A stretch of 64,000 nt of DNA from Antedon mediterranea. Taxonomy: Eukaryota > Echinodermata > Crinoidea > Comatulida > Antedonidae. Under the pieces are notes generated by a model that did no database searches, was not told the DNA's origin, and was given only the letters and a program-made list of their open reading frames with translations. Both the position numbers and the translations under genes were made by a program. Below, in pieces: positions 1 to 11,162 of this stretch (position 1 is the first letter of the stretch; each line of letters opens with the position of its first letter). The stretch is from contig NC_092670.1 in NCBI RefSeq assembly GCF_964355755.1, positions 22,629,201 to 22,693,200 of the forward strand. Reading direction: 5' to 3'.

Positions 1-99
1 CGTTTAATAATGTCTGACCCTTGGATTGAATACCGTCCGTGGTTGAGATTTGAGATTCAGGTTTTGATCGTGATTGCGCATGCACTTGTCTTTTTTTAA

Positions 100-2640
100 C
101 GACCACTATTTGTTAATAATGCCAAACTAGTTTTTATTTTTCAAAGATAACTTGGCTTAAAACACCTCCAATTAGCGACCATTATATTATTTGGTATGAA
201 TAAAGACAAGAAGAATAAATAACAATATAATAATAATCATGTAATAAAAACAAGTAATTATACTGGTCCTCTTCCAATTAAAGAACACTTTAGTTTAGAC
301 ACTTCCAATTAGCGACCATTTTTATTGTTTTGTATGAGTAAAGACAAGAGTAATAATAGTTTTTAATCATGTGACAAAAAACAAGTAATTGTACTGGTCC
401 TCTTCCAATTAAAGATCACTTAAAATTAAACACTTCCAATTAGCGACCGTTTTATTATTTTGTATGAGTAAAGACAAGAATAATAAATAGTTTATAATCA
501 TGTGATAAAAAACAAGTAATTGTACTGGTCCTCTTCCAATTAAAGATCACTTAAATTTAAACACTTCCAATTAGCGACCGTTATTATTGTTTTGTATGAA
601 TAGAAACAAGAAGAATAAATAGATTTTAATCATGTGATAAAAAACAAGTAATTGTACTGGTCCTCTTCCAATTAAAGATCACTTTAATTTAAACACTTCC
701 AATTAGCGACCGTTATATTATTTTGTATGAATAAAGGCAAGAATAATAAATAGATTTTAATCATATGACAAAAAAACAAGTAATTGTACTGGTCCTCTTT
801 CAATTAAAGATCACTTTACTTTAAGACACTTCCAATTAGCGACCGTTATATTGTTTTGTATGAGTACAGACAAGAAGAATAAATAGATTTTAATCATGTG
901 ATAAAAAACAAGTAATTGTACTGGTCCTCTTCCATATAAAGGTCACTTTACTGTAAGACACTTCCAATTAGCGACCGTTATATTATTTTGTATGAGTACA
1001 GACAAGAAGAATAAATAGATTTTAATCATGTGATAAAAAACAAGTAATTGTACTGGTCCTCTTCCAATGAAAGATCACTTTACTTTAAGACACTTCCAAT
1101 TAGCGACCGTTATATTATTTTTTATGAATAAAAACATGAAGCATAAATAGTTTATAATCATGTGATATAAAATAAGTAATTGTACTGGTCTTCTTCCAAT
1201 TAAAGATCACTTTACTTTAAGACACTTCCAATTAGCGACCGTTATATTATTTTGTATGAGTACAGACAATTAGAAGAATAAATAGATTTTAATCATGTAA
1301 TAAAAAACAAGTAATTGTACTGGTCCTCTTCCAATGAAAGATCACTTTACTTTAAGACACTTCCATTTAGCGACCGTTATATTATTTTGTATGAGTACAG
1401 ACAAGAAGAATAAATAGATTTTAATCATGTGATAAAAAAAAACAAGTAATTGTACTGGTCCTCTTCCAATTAAAGATCACTTTACTTTAAGACACTTCCA
1501 ATTAGCGACCGTTAAATTATTTTGTATGAGTACAGACAAGAATAATAAATAGATTTTAATCATGTGATAAAAAATAAGTAATTGTACTGGTCCTCTTCCA
1601 ATTAAAGGTCACTTTACTTCAAGAAACTTCCATTTAGCGACCGTTATATTATTTTGTATGAATAAAGACAAGAATAATAAATAGTTTATAATCATGTGAT
1701 ATAAAATAAGTAATTGTACGGGTACTCTTCCAATTAAAGGTCACTTTACTGTAAGACACTTCCAATTAGCGACCGTTATATTATTTTGTATGAGTACAGA
1801 CAAGAAGAATAAATAGATTTTATTCATGTGATAAAAAACAAGTAATTGTACTGGTCCTCTTCCAATGAAAGATCACTTTACTTTAAAACACTTCCAATTA
1901 GCGACCGTTATATTATTTTTTATGAATAAAAACAAGAAGCATAAATAGTTTATAATCATGTGATATAAAATAAGTAATTGTACTGGTCCTCTTCCAATTA
2001 AAGGTCACTTTACTGTAAGACACCTCCAATTAGCGACCGTTATATTATTTTGTATGAGTACAGACAATTAGAAGAATAAATAGATTTTAATCATGTGATA
2101 AAAAACAAGTAATTGTACTGGTCCTCTTCCAATGAAAGATCACTTTACTTTAAGACACTTCCATTTAGCGACCGTTATATTATTTTGTATGAGTACAGAC
2201 AAGAAGAATAAATAGATTTTAATCATGTGATAAAAAACAAGTAATTGTACTGGTCCTCTTCCAATTAAAGATCACTTTACTTTAAGACACTTCCAATTAG
2301 CGACCGTTATATTATTTTGTATGAGTACAGACAAGAAGAATAAATAGATTTTAATCATGTGATAAAAAATAAGTAATTGTACTGGTCCTTTTCCAATTAA
2401 AGGTCACTTTACTTTAAGACACTTCCATTTAGCGACCGTTATATTATTTTGTATGAATAAAGACAAGAAGAATAAATACTAGTTAAGACAAGAAGAATAA
2501 ATAGTTTATAATCATGTGATAAAAAACAAGTAATTGTACGGGTCCTCTTCCAATTATAGATCACTTTAGTTTAAACACTTCCAATTAGCGACCGTTATAT
2601 TATTTTGTACGAGTAAAGACAAGAAGAATAAATAGTTTAC
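100..2640. repeat. ~132-bp satellite array, about 19 monomers
   Basis: The core CCAATTAGCGACC recurs at about 175, 312, 443, 574, 706, 839 and so on to 2588, a step of 131-137 bp. Each monomer also holds a second, related sub-motif (CCAATTAAAGATCAC) after TAATTGTACTGGTCCTCTT, so the monomer looks like an ancient duplication of a shorter unit. The array starts and ends inside the window. Variant monomers recur about 800 bp apart (see findings). There is no coding content. Confidence 0.95.
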
Positions 2641-3378
2641 TTGTTTAATCCCCAATCAATTAAAAGTTGCACCTTTTTATAATCAACACGATATAGCTGA
2701 TCTCTTGAAAAAACATAATCAGTTTTACTGAAGTATTATGTTAATTGGTACATTGATCGTCACATCGAGAATATGGTAGGGGTGTCACACTATGTGCGTC
2801 TAGGGTGAATGCAAAGATAATGACATCGATATAGCGCCACATCAACACGTTTTTATGCACCTTTGGTGTAAGTATTTATTTTAGTATTTTGTCCTTAAAT
2901 CAGAATTTATATTCAAAGAAAAAATGACTTGTTATGTAAAAAAAACAACAATTCGGTATCTGGAATCTTAAAATTAATGTATCTATAAAAATAATTAATA
3001 TGGGATAGGCCTGAGACCTCATACATTTGTTAATAGGGCTACTTTATTGAACCTTCATTTTATCGGATGTTATAAGAACGCTTGCTTCAACCGATTCTTT
3101 TTTTGAACAGCATTTTGTTTAAAGGCGATTGTGTTATTTTCAATGTTTAATAAACTTCTGGAATTTCAGAGAAACCCATTTTAATAAACAAAAGCTTCTT
3201 ATAAAATGTGCTTACTGGATAATGTTTCATACATGTTTGGCTGGTTCAAATTTACTTTACTTTTGCTTTTCCGCTACTCCCCTGTTATACTATATATTTG
3301 TTGTTATGTAGAAAGATTGAAAATAAATTCATTCATTCATTCTTCTTTTATTTCGGAAAAAAAAAATTCTCCATAGTT
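2641..3378. other. AT-rich intergenic stretch, nothing recognised
   Basis: I see no open frame with protein-like composition, no RNA gene and no clear repeat between the satellite and the AT hairpin. Short ATTCATTC and poly-A tracts lie near 3330-3366. Confidence 0.6.
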
Positions 3379-3489
3379 CAGTAACAAGTGTACATTATTG
3401 TAAATATAACAAATACATATACATATATATATATATATATATAATATATATGTATTTGTTATATTTATAATAATGTACACTTGTTACTG
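3379..3489. repeat. AT-rich inverted repeat (MITE-like hairpin)
   Basis: CAGTAACAAGTGTACATTAT at the left is matched inverted by ATAATGTACACTTGTTACTG at the right, with arms of about 45-50 bp around a TA-rich centre. It is a small hairpin element or a replication-slippage palindrome. No flanking duplication could be defined because a (TA)n tract abuts the right arm. Confidence 0.7.
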
Positions 3490-3592
<103 letters not shown>

Positions 3593-3666
3593 TGTGTTCC
3601 AACCGTACCACGCCGAGAATGTTAAAGGGTCGTTATCCGGTCGAGTTAAAGAACAATACCATGAAA

Positions 3667-3738
3667 GCCCCAGTGGTCTAATGGTTAGGGCAACTGCATA
3701 TCAAGCCGACGGTCCGAGTTCGAGCCTCGGTTGGGGCG
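3667..3738 (+). pseudogene. tRNA-like copy 1 (degenerate)
   Basis: This 72-nt cloverleaf resembles the copy at 3933. The acceptor stem (GCCCCAG with TTGGGGC) and T arm (CCGAG, TTCGAGC loop, CTCGG) are intact. The anticodon stem ACTGC/GCCGA has two mismatches, so folding is doubtful. The loop ATATCAA would give anticodon ATC. It sits in the first of two tandem ~270-bp units and is probably a pseudogene or the head of a tRNA-derived repeat. Confidence 0.6.
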
Positions 3739-3932
3739 ACTTTTTCTCATTCTCTCAGATTTCCTCATCTTTATCGTTTCAAAAATTAATTAAATCATTT
3801 TCAGTGTATCACCGGGCGGTTTGGAATTTATTTCTATGCCTGTTGTGTTTACAACTGAGGACTAGTGCTGTTCCGCCGTACCACGCCGAGAATGTTAAAG
3901 AGTCGCTATCCAATCGAGTTCGAACCGTGAAA

Positions 3933-4004
3933 GCCCCAGTGGTCTAACGGTTAGGACATCTGCATATCAAGCAGGCGGTCCGAGTTCGAGTCTCGGTTGG
4001 GGCG
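3933..4004 (+). tRNA. tRNA-like gene, apparent anticodon ATC (Asp codon GAT)
   Basis: A full 72-nt cloverleaf can be drawn. The acceptor is GCCCCAG paired with TTGGGGC (one G-T wobble), the D stem is GTCT/GGAC, the anticodon stem TCTGC/GCAGG, the loop ATATCAA and the T stem CCGAG/CTCGG with loop TTCGAGT. The discriminator is G and no CCA is encoded. Box A (TGGTCTAACGG) and box B (GTTCGAGTC) match pol III consensus. The ATC anticodon is unusual, since animal tRNA-Asp normally carries GTC. The gene lies in a duplicated ~270-bp unit, so a tRNA-derived SINE or tandem tRNA-like repeat is as likely as a working tRNA. Confidence 0.6.
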
Positions 4005-4100
4005 ACTTTAACTCATTCTCACAGATTTCCTCATCTTTATCGTTTCAAATTAATTAATTAAATTTCAGTATATTACCGGGCGGTTTAGAATTAATGTTCT

Positions 4101-4748
4101 ATGCTACATAGTCACGTGGTTAGAACAATAGTTTCATATATCTACTATGTAGATTGGATGAAGGAAAAGCAAATTCATGAATACATTACAAATAAATGTA
4201 TGAATTGTGAATTACAAAAATATTAAATGTTGTTGTCTTGTCAGAATGAGTTGTAAATATGAACGAGTTTTGTAAACATAAATTATATATCATTGATCAT
4301 TACTTATATTAACAGGATAAAATAATAATAGTGTAATAATAATGAACAATAGTTACAGAAAAATATTTATTTATTTATTTATTTATTGCTATTAAAACTT
4401 GTTTCAGTAAGTGTGTTTGTATTTATTTTACTTTGTTATTGATCATCATTGGTCTGGCTACCAATACATTGGAAGCACGCAAGCCTCGCTACCACGTCAA
4501 GGTTGATGATCATAGCGAGGGTAGGTTGCACGTTTGTATGTGCCCCTTTGACCAAAGAAAACATATTATAGAAGAAAATTGCATAACATTATGAAACAGA
4601 ATCATATGAGTTGTAAATATGAAAAAGTTTTTTAAACATAAAAATACAATAAAAATAAACACTAGTTACAATCTAATTCACGTACTTTTACCTTACCGGA
4701 CCTTTAGTCGCGTTATTCTTTTATACAATCTGCTTTTTAATTAATTTT
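4101..4748. other. AT-rich stretch, nothing firm
   Basis: There is a short direct similarity between about 4244 and 4606 (GAGTTGTAAATATGAA). An imperfect GATCATCA/TGATGATC inverted pair lies at 4440-4515. There is a TTTATTTA run near 4363. No gene was recognised. Confidence 0.5.
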
Positions 4749-5030
4749 TTAATCCTTGTAGCGATCAAAGCAGGGCGCATGACACATCATTGCATGTTTA
4801 CACTGGACACACTGTATTTGATCTGTTGTTATCTGCCATTAGACCCCTTGAGCCTTTGACGTACTTATGCTCAGATATTCGTCTTCTGTTGATTCAATGA
4901 AAGATGGTGACGCTTTAATTAGCCGCTGTGGTGAATCTATGTTCTTCTTTCTGGTCCGACAAATGCAATTGGTATTTCTTCGTCGATGAGTTTCAGACAA
5001 AGCCGACAATCTCCTCTTGACGGAAGCACC
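4749..5030 (-). pseudogene. Possible piggyBac-like C-terminal cysteine-rich remnant
   Basis: On the minus strand the last 28 codons before the stop at 4749 encode a C-x2-C-x4-C-x3-CF-x2-Y peptide (CVQCKHAMMCHAPCFDRY). That spacing resembles the C-terminal zinc-binding tail of piggyBac/PGBD transposases. A second frame upstream, after a ttttttacag acceptor-like site at about 5029, carries basic and cysteine residues (NCICRTRKKN) that could be the preceding half. The two parts are in different frames, separated by a stop and an acceptor-like cag. I see no DDE core. It could instead be a terminal exon of the adjacent integrase gene. This is a weak call. Confidence 0.3.
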
Positions 5031-5143
5031 TGTAAAAAATCAAAGCATTAACGAAACTTACCTCTATAAGGTAAACAAATACCCTTTTCACCATTTAATG
5101 CTTCTGTGTATGTTGAGATTACCGGTCATAGGTAGGCCTACAG

Positions 5144-8100
5144 TTAAAGAGTGACGTTGTATGAATCAACATATAATTGTCCAGGTACTTCATTGTTGCT
5201 CTGATGAATCCTTTCCGGGAAATGTTCCATGTCACAAAGCAAATTGAATATATTTGGATCGATATCATCTTTTAGATGGTTGACTGCTTCAATGTCATAA
5301 TGTGTGTCCGTGAATTCAGATACGTATATAACGTCCATAATGCCTTCGGAACGCATTACCGCTTCATCTTCGTAATTATCTACCAGAGCAGCATTGAGGG
5401 TCACATCGGATACAATATCCCAGTATTTCCGTGCAAGGTGGTTTTTGATTGGTGCGTATGGTGTACGAGTGTATTTTAATTCAGCGTCATAAGTTTTCTT
5501 GTCTACATCCAGGACAGGCTCAAAGTGTGCACATAAGTTTGATAGGTAGATGTTTCTTTCAGATACTAAATCACCAAACTGATTACTTATTGGTGCATAT
5601 TTCAACCATTCATAATGTGGAAGCCCTTTCCTTCTTCCATATTTACTGTAAACATAAACATTCGTATTTGACATGGTCGCAAATGCCATGATTTCGATGT
5701 CCGAACCCCATGTCCCATATTCCCCCATTCTCGTGTCTTCCACGTATCGTTCAAATGATCTGGATTCAATTTTTTCAAATAGGTTTTTGTTCATGGACAT
5801 ATAGTTTAGTATGTAATCCCGTACAACTACATGGTAGTTCTGGACACCAAAGAGAATATAACTCAAAGCCCTAAAAAGACAGTTGCCGTCCCCTCTCATA
5901 TTAACAACTTTAGTAGGCCTGGCTGCCTTGTCCATTTCACATTTTAAGTGAGTTTTGTGAAAATTTTTGACATTGATACCAAATGGTGCTGCCTTTTCAA
6001 GCTGCCAATTGGCATCGACAGGAAAGAATAACTTTCTTGAAGTTTTCGTGTTGAGGTATACCACATCACTATCAGATACAGGCCTACTGTTGTCATGGTC
6101 ATCATCCGGTGCGACATTATCATTGTCTAATGTAGGTATGTTATCGAGATTATCCAGTGTGATATCATCGTTCTTGGATGTAGGTATGTTAATGTGATCA
6201 TCCGGTGTGATATCATAATTCTTGGATGTAGGTCTGTTATCGTTATCATCAACATTCTTGGATGTAGGTATGTTAATAATGTGATCATCCGGTGTGATAT
6301 CACCATTCTTGGATGTAGGTATGTTATCATGGTGCGTTACTTCAGGTGGGATGTCTGGCGTTCGCTTTCGTTTCTTTGGAGGGAGATGCTTATCATTGGT
6401 ATTACATTTCTGTTTAGTGCTTGATGATGGACAGTTCAAAGAGGTTGTTTTATCGGACTTGTAATGTCTGATCTTGTTTCCGTTAACAATAGCCCTTCTT
6501 CCTTTTAGTCGATATGTATTGTGAGTGAGGACTTTTTCTATAATATATGGACCAGTCCATCGAGCATTAAGTTTGCCTCCCTTTCTTGACAAATTTCTGG
6601 AATTCTGCAAGAGCACTTGATCTCCTGCATAGTACGTGTTGCTTTTAACACCAGCATCATGATAATGTTTTTGCTTTTTCTGTGCTTTTTTGATATTTTC
6701 TGATGCCTTTCTCCTTGAATCTTTGAGTTTCAAAAAAGCGTCCACTCTTATTTTTAAAGGAACAGTTCCGGATATGTCATCTTTATTAGACGAAACGATG
6801 GGAATACGTAATTCTACAGGCAACACAGCCTTTCTACCGTAAACTAATGAGAATGGGTCACATTTCGTAGACTTGTGCTCGGATGTTCTGTAGGCAAACA
6901 ACACGTATGGGAGTTGTATATCCCAGTCATTTTGGTCTGCGTTGGTCAACGTCATAAGCATTGTGCAAAGTGTTCTGTTAAAGCGCTCCGTTTGCCCGCC
7001 TGTTTGAGGATGGTATGGTGAGGCAACTCTGTGGTCTACCCCAATCAGCTTACAGAAGCTGTCATTCAGCTCATTACAAAACTCTCTACCCTGGTCTGTA
7101 ATCAATATAGAAGGTGTTCCATGTCTGCAGACAAAATCAATAAAAGATCTCAGCACTGTTTTAGCAGATTTATCTGGAATTGCATCAGCTTCCACCCATT
7201 TGGTAAGGTACTCCGTAAATACAAGTAAGTACCGATTACCTGAAACACAGCAAATAATAATATAATAAGCCGTAATAATAGTAGTGTCAAAATGTCATGA
7301 TGAGATGTACAACACCCGAACTGTACGAATGAAATAACAATAATAATAACAATATTAATATCAATAAATATAATAAGAACAAGAACAATAATAATATCGT
7401 GGATTTACATAGCGCCTAATGTTGTAAAACCTCTATGCGCTGAACAGTATTACCCCAGTCATGGTTTGGATCAAATTAAAACAGGCAGAAATAAAGATTA
7501 TTACAGTATAGCCATAATCGATGTAAATCCGGTGACAATAATAAGAGCATCTGATTCTTGGTAAATCTAGTTTTTGTTGACAGTGTAAAAAAGAGAACTG
7601 TCATAATTTTAGTTTAGTTAACAATTTCAAGAAACCTCACAGAAATTGCGCTTGTGCCTTTACAATAATAAATTTAAGTTCAGCTCTATTACAATAAAGG
7701 CCGAACAGAACTAATTATTAACTGTAATTTTAGGCCCTGAAGAATGAATTACAAAGTTTTCTGAACGTATTTCATTCATGTCTTCTTGCTTTTTACTTTT
7801 ACGTTTTGATTTAGCTTTTTTATCCAGTCACAGCATTTTTGTTTTTCAGTAATTTGTCATGAGATACCTTACCATTTTCTGTCTTTACCAAAGGCCCAAC
7901 AATATCCATACCGATCTGTCTGAAAGCAGTATCTGTTACGGGTATAGGTTGAAGTGGCACTTTTGCTTTTTTTAAAACTTCTTTCCGTTGGCACTGATCA
8001 CAGGCGGCTATAAAATTACGAACACCATCAAATGACCCCTTCCAATAATACCTTTCGCGTATCTTTTTCCAACTGTTAAAAAAAAAATGTGTTTATTGTA

Positions 8101-10962
8101 TTGATGATATTCAATCTCTTTGTAGGTTTACTATTGACCTTAAAACTGTATTATGGATTCTTTAAATATTTTAATTTTATTTTGTTTTTTAATATTATTT
8201 ATTATTTATTACCGCAGTTCACATCACCATTCTCATCAATGCATTATAATAACATTACAGTTTGGCGTTCCATATATTTTAACTTTTCGTTTAAGGCAAG
8301 CACTGGGCACAACTGATTAATTAACTTTTAATATTTATCTATGTTTCTAGTTTTTTTATTTGACAATGATAAATGAATATTGAAAAGGGAAAAGATACCT
8401 TCTATGAAAAATGTCCATCAGTCCGTGATGATTCCGTGTCACATTGTACCAGGGAGATTTACATCTCCCTGATTGTACCGTGTTTACATTCTAAATACCC
8501 CCATATAAACTTCAAATTGAGTGCAGCCTCCCATACAAAATAACTACGCCCTCAATCTGGTAATAATTCACTCAGGCAATAAAAAACTAACTTGAAAAGT
8601 ATAAATAATTAATTGTCCTACTAGAATTATTGTGTACGCTTGGTGAATGTGCGACAGAGTAGATATAAAAATCGCCACTTTTTTTTTAAAATAAACAAGG
8701 GGAAATATATACGTTTTAACACTACATACTGGTTAAATTTATTTATTTTTAAAATGTAGAGGACACCCTATTAAGGAAACCGGGTACTTTTTAGTGAGCC
8801 ACAATGGTAGATTGCGAGAGGTAGTGGTCCTTTAAAATAGGTGGTCACTTACGAAAGATGTGGTCGATAAGGGAGGTGGTCGCTTACGATATGTGATCGA
8901 TTATGAGAAGCGGTCTCCTAACAGAGAGGTCGTTTATTAGAAGTGGTCACTTAAGAGAGGTGATTTATACAAGAGTTGGTATATTATGAGAAGCGGTCCA
9001 TTTAGAGATATGGTGGTCTTCTAAAAGAGATCATCACTTACGAGAGGCGGTCGAAAATAAAAAGCGGTCGCTTACGAGAGTTGTGGTTGTTAAGAGAGGT
9101 GGTCGCTTACTACGAGAGGTGGTCGATTATGAGAAGCGGTCCATAATGAGAGGATGTGATCACTTACAATAGTTGGTCGATTATGGGAAGCGATCCCTTA
9201 ACAGAGACGATGGCCGTTTAATAGAGGTGGTCACCCAAAAAAGTTGTCGTTACGAGAGAGGAAGTCGATTATGAGAAACGGTCCCTTAAAAGAGTTGGTT
9301 GCTTACGATGTGTGGTCGTTTTAGAAAGTTGGTCGGTTACGAGACGTGGATAGATGGATAGCTAAGTAAACAGATGCATTTGCACATGATTTAGACATTT
9401 AGGTTTGTAAAATATATATTTTCTACATTAGCTGGCGATAGTCCTACATTAGCTGGGATGCAATTTTCGTTCCTACATTCGTTGTTGATCGTTCTACATG
9501 GTGTTAATTTTTTTCATTACATAAGCTGCAGGTGGTTTTACTCCATTACCGGGGGATTGGAAACTAGTTTTGTTATTGAAAATGCGTTTTTTTTAAAGAA
9601 GTATTCCCTAAAAAAAAATGTAATAATCCACTTTAAAGTTACATAATAAAAGTCTTCTTCCTTACCTTTTTTTTTGTCAAATTGTGTTTTCTTTCATAAG
9701 TATACATTTTAAACGAACGAAAGTTAATACTGATATGGCTTTTTGCATTATGAATGAGCAACTAATATTGAACATATTTATTATACCAAGACCTGAATAA
9801 GTTTTCATTCGGGAAGTATTTGTATCACTATTTAAAACTAAGATATCTCTCATGAGGGATATCTCTATATTACTTACTTACCAAGATATTTAGAATGGAA
9901 GATTCTTGTCCCATTCGGAATATCACAAGTGGATTTTTTTCTGTGTTAGTTATGCAGTGGGCACGTGTAGAGTACCGTATATGAACTGTTATAAAACTAA
10001 AACATTACTATTATAGATAGAGCTAGTTGTACTGTATTCTTCTTGGTTTTTCGAGGTGTAATAAGCCTACAAAAAAATATCTATTAACATAGATATTTCT
10101 TTTAAAAAGTAAGACATCTTAGTTTTCAATTGAAATAATCTATCTTTATTAAAAGAGATATCTTAATTTTGAACTAAAGATATATGCGTTGTGTAGCACT
10201 GTGTAAATTATATAATAATAATCTGTCAAATTATTGAAACAGTGCTCATATTCGGAACATTTTTGATTAATTATTGAATGCCAATATATGTTTTGTATTT
10301 TTTACATGTGATATTTTATGTTCAACTTCAATATATTTATACAATTAATTGCGATAATATATTGAGTAGAAATTATTATCGACTTAACATATTTTTCATT
10401 CATGGAGGTATAAAAATATGTTTGAATCTATATATAAAATACTAACTTCATAATGTACACGGTCATTATACATTTTTCAATTGATAAGTATTAGTTATTA
10501 TTCATTTAATTCATTCATTTAATCATTTGTTTCGAATTCTGTGGTCCACAGAAAGTAAAATTACGTATAAAATCATTTAAAAACAATGCTGTACTAATTA
10601 CTAATACTCATCTCAGGATGGCATTCCACCTGGCCAAACATATAAACAGTTTTAAAGTCACCCAGAAACTTATCGAAGCTTAAATATTATTTAATTGACA
10701 AACTTTAAACTTACGTTTTGTTGACACCCAAGTGACCACCATGTGCCTGCTTATGGATACTGTTTAACACTTCGTTTTTTTCTTTCGGTAACAATACACG
10801 CAACAATCTACCAGAATGTTGTTTGTAATACAAGATATCACGAAGAATTGTAAAGTTCTTGGCTTTCCGTCGCAAACTTCGTTTTAATATTTCAGAATAA
10901 TTTACAGGATAAACGTTGTTTTGTAGATAGTTTCTCAAGGCATCAAACTCATGATCGGCCAT
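5144..10962 (-). CDS. H2C2/DD35E integrase fused to OTU protease (Ginger/gypsy-integrase type), 3 exons
   Basis: The inferred exons on the minus strand are 10962-10715, 8072-7873 and 7239-5144 (stop). Both introns are GT-AG and keep one frame, giving 847 aa from the ATG at 10962; another Met lies upstream at 11034. The H2C2 zinc finger uses His70, His74, Cys107 and Cys110. The rve core has Asp139 (GMDIVGPL), Asp198 (LITDQGREF) and Glu234 (GGQTERFNR), an exact D-35-E spacing. A GPY-like chromodomain-type motif (WTGPYIIEKV) sits near residue 376. A linker at about 450-525 repeats IPTSKNxDITPDDH. The OTU domain has RGDGNC near 599-602 and a candidate catalytic His in CAHFEP near 718. No reverse transcriptase, protease or LTR is visible. 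This fits a Ginger-type DNA transposon (integrase transposases, some with OTU) or a host gene derived from one (GIN1/KRBA2-like). The frame is fully open, so it may be functional. Confidence 0.85.
6110..6345 (-). repeat. Coding minisatellite in the integrase-OTU linker
   Basis: The DNA motif TTCTTGGATGTAGGTATGTT recurs five to six times. It encodes IPTSKN-DITPDDH-type repeats rich in Asp, Asn and Pro between the integrase and OTU domains. It is probably a flexible, length-variable linker. Confidence 0.85.
7240..7872 (-). other. Intron 2 of the integrase-OTU gene
   Basis: It is bounded by a GTAAGG donor and a TGTGTTTCAG acceptor. It contains (AAT)n-rich sequence and, at about 7395-7530, a segment of the TTTACATAGCGCCTAAT / TATGCGCTGAACAG type seen in dispersed invertebrate repeats (compare TTATATAGCGCC near 21490). 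Confidence 0.7.
8770..9560. repeat. Half copy of a foldback repeat family (GGTCGCTTACGAGAGG tandem motifs)
   Basis: About 600 bp of loosely tandem, diverged ~28-30-bp motifs (GAGGTGGTCGCTTACGAGAG, GGTCGATTATGAGAAGCGGTC) is followed by an end segment with ACGTGGATAGATGGATAGCT and several TACATTAGCTGG motifs. The same end segment appears in both orientations at 12420-12760 and 13255-13500. It lies in intron 1 of the integrase-OTU gene. Confidence 0.8.
9561..10714. other. Rest of intron 1 of the integrase-OTU gene
   Basis: This is AT-rich sequence. A short palindrome near 9842-9870 (AGATATCTC / GATATCTCT) is the only structure I noticed. No coding content was recognised. Confidence 0.5.
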
Positions 10963-11162
10963 AATGATAATAAGTAAAAATAGAAAGAAGGCAGATTGTA
11001 ACGAACAACACCGTGATTGGAACTTTGCAAGCAAAGTGAATGATTTTTTAAATGTAGGAGGTTTTGAACAAACATTGAGCCAATCAGCTTCTTGCTACAT
11101 TTGTTTTAACCAATTGCCGATTAGAAGAAAGAGCAAACAGTTTTGTCAGGTGTAGGCCTATA

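Larger units (their letters stand above)
3603..4100 (+). repeat. Two tandem ~270-bp units carrying the tRNA-like genes
   Basis: CGTACCACGCCGAGAATGTT precedes both tRNA-like genes, and TCAGATTTCCTCATC / CACAGATTTCCTCATC with TTTATCGTTTCAAA follows both. Both copies end with a CCGGGCGGTTT segment. The tRNA starts are 266 bp apart. This is a direct tandem duplication of a unit extending well beyond the tRNA itself. Confidence 0.85.

Noticed and set aside
3667-3738. Second functional tRNA
   Set aside because: Two mismatches in the anticodon stem make a stable cloverleaf unlikely.
4440-4515. Imperfect inverted pair GATCATCA/TGATGATC
   Set aside because: The arms are short and mismatched, with no flanking duplication. 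It is likely chance.
9835-10190. Possible MITE from repeated AGATATCTC-type motifs
   Set aside because: The motifs are short, AT-rich and not arranged as clear terminal repeats.
5144-10962. LTR retrotransposon or endogenous retrovirus
   Set aside because: The integrase is gypsy-like, but no reverse transcriptase, RNase H, gag, LTR or primer-binding site is present, and the coding region is spliced.
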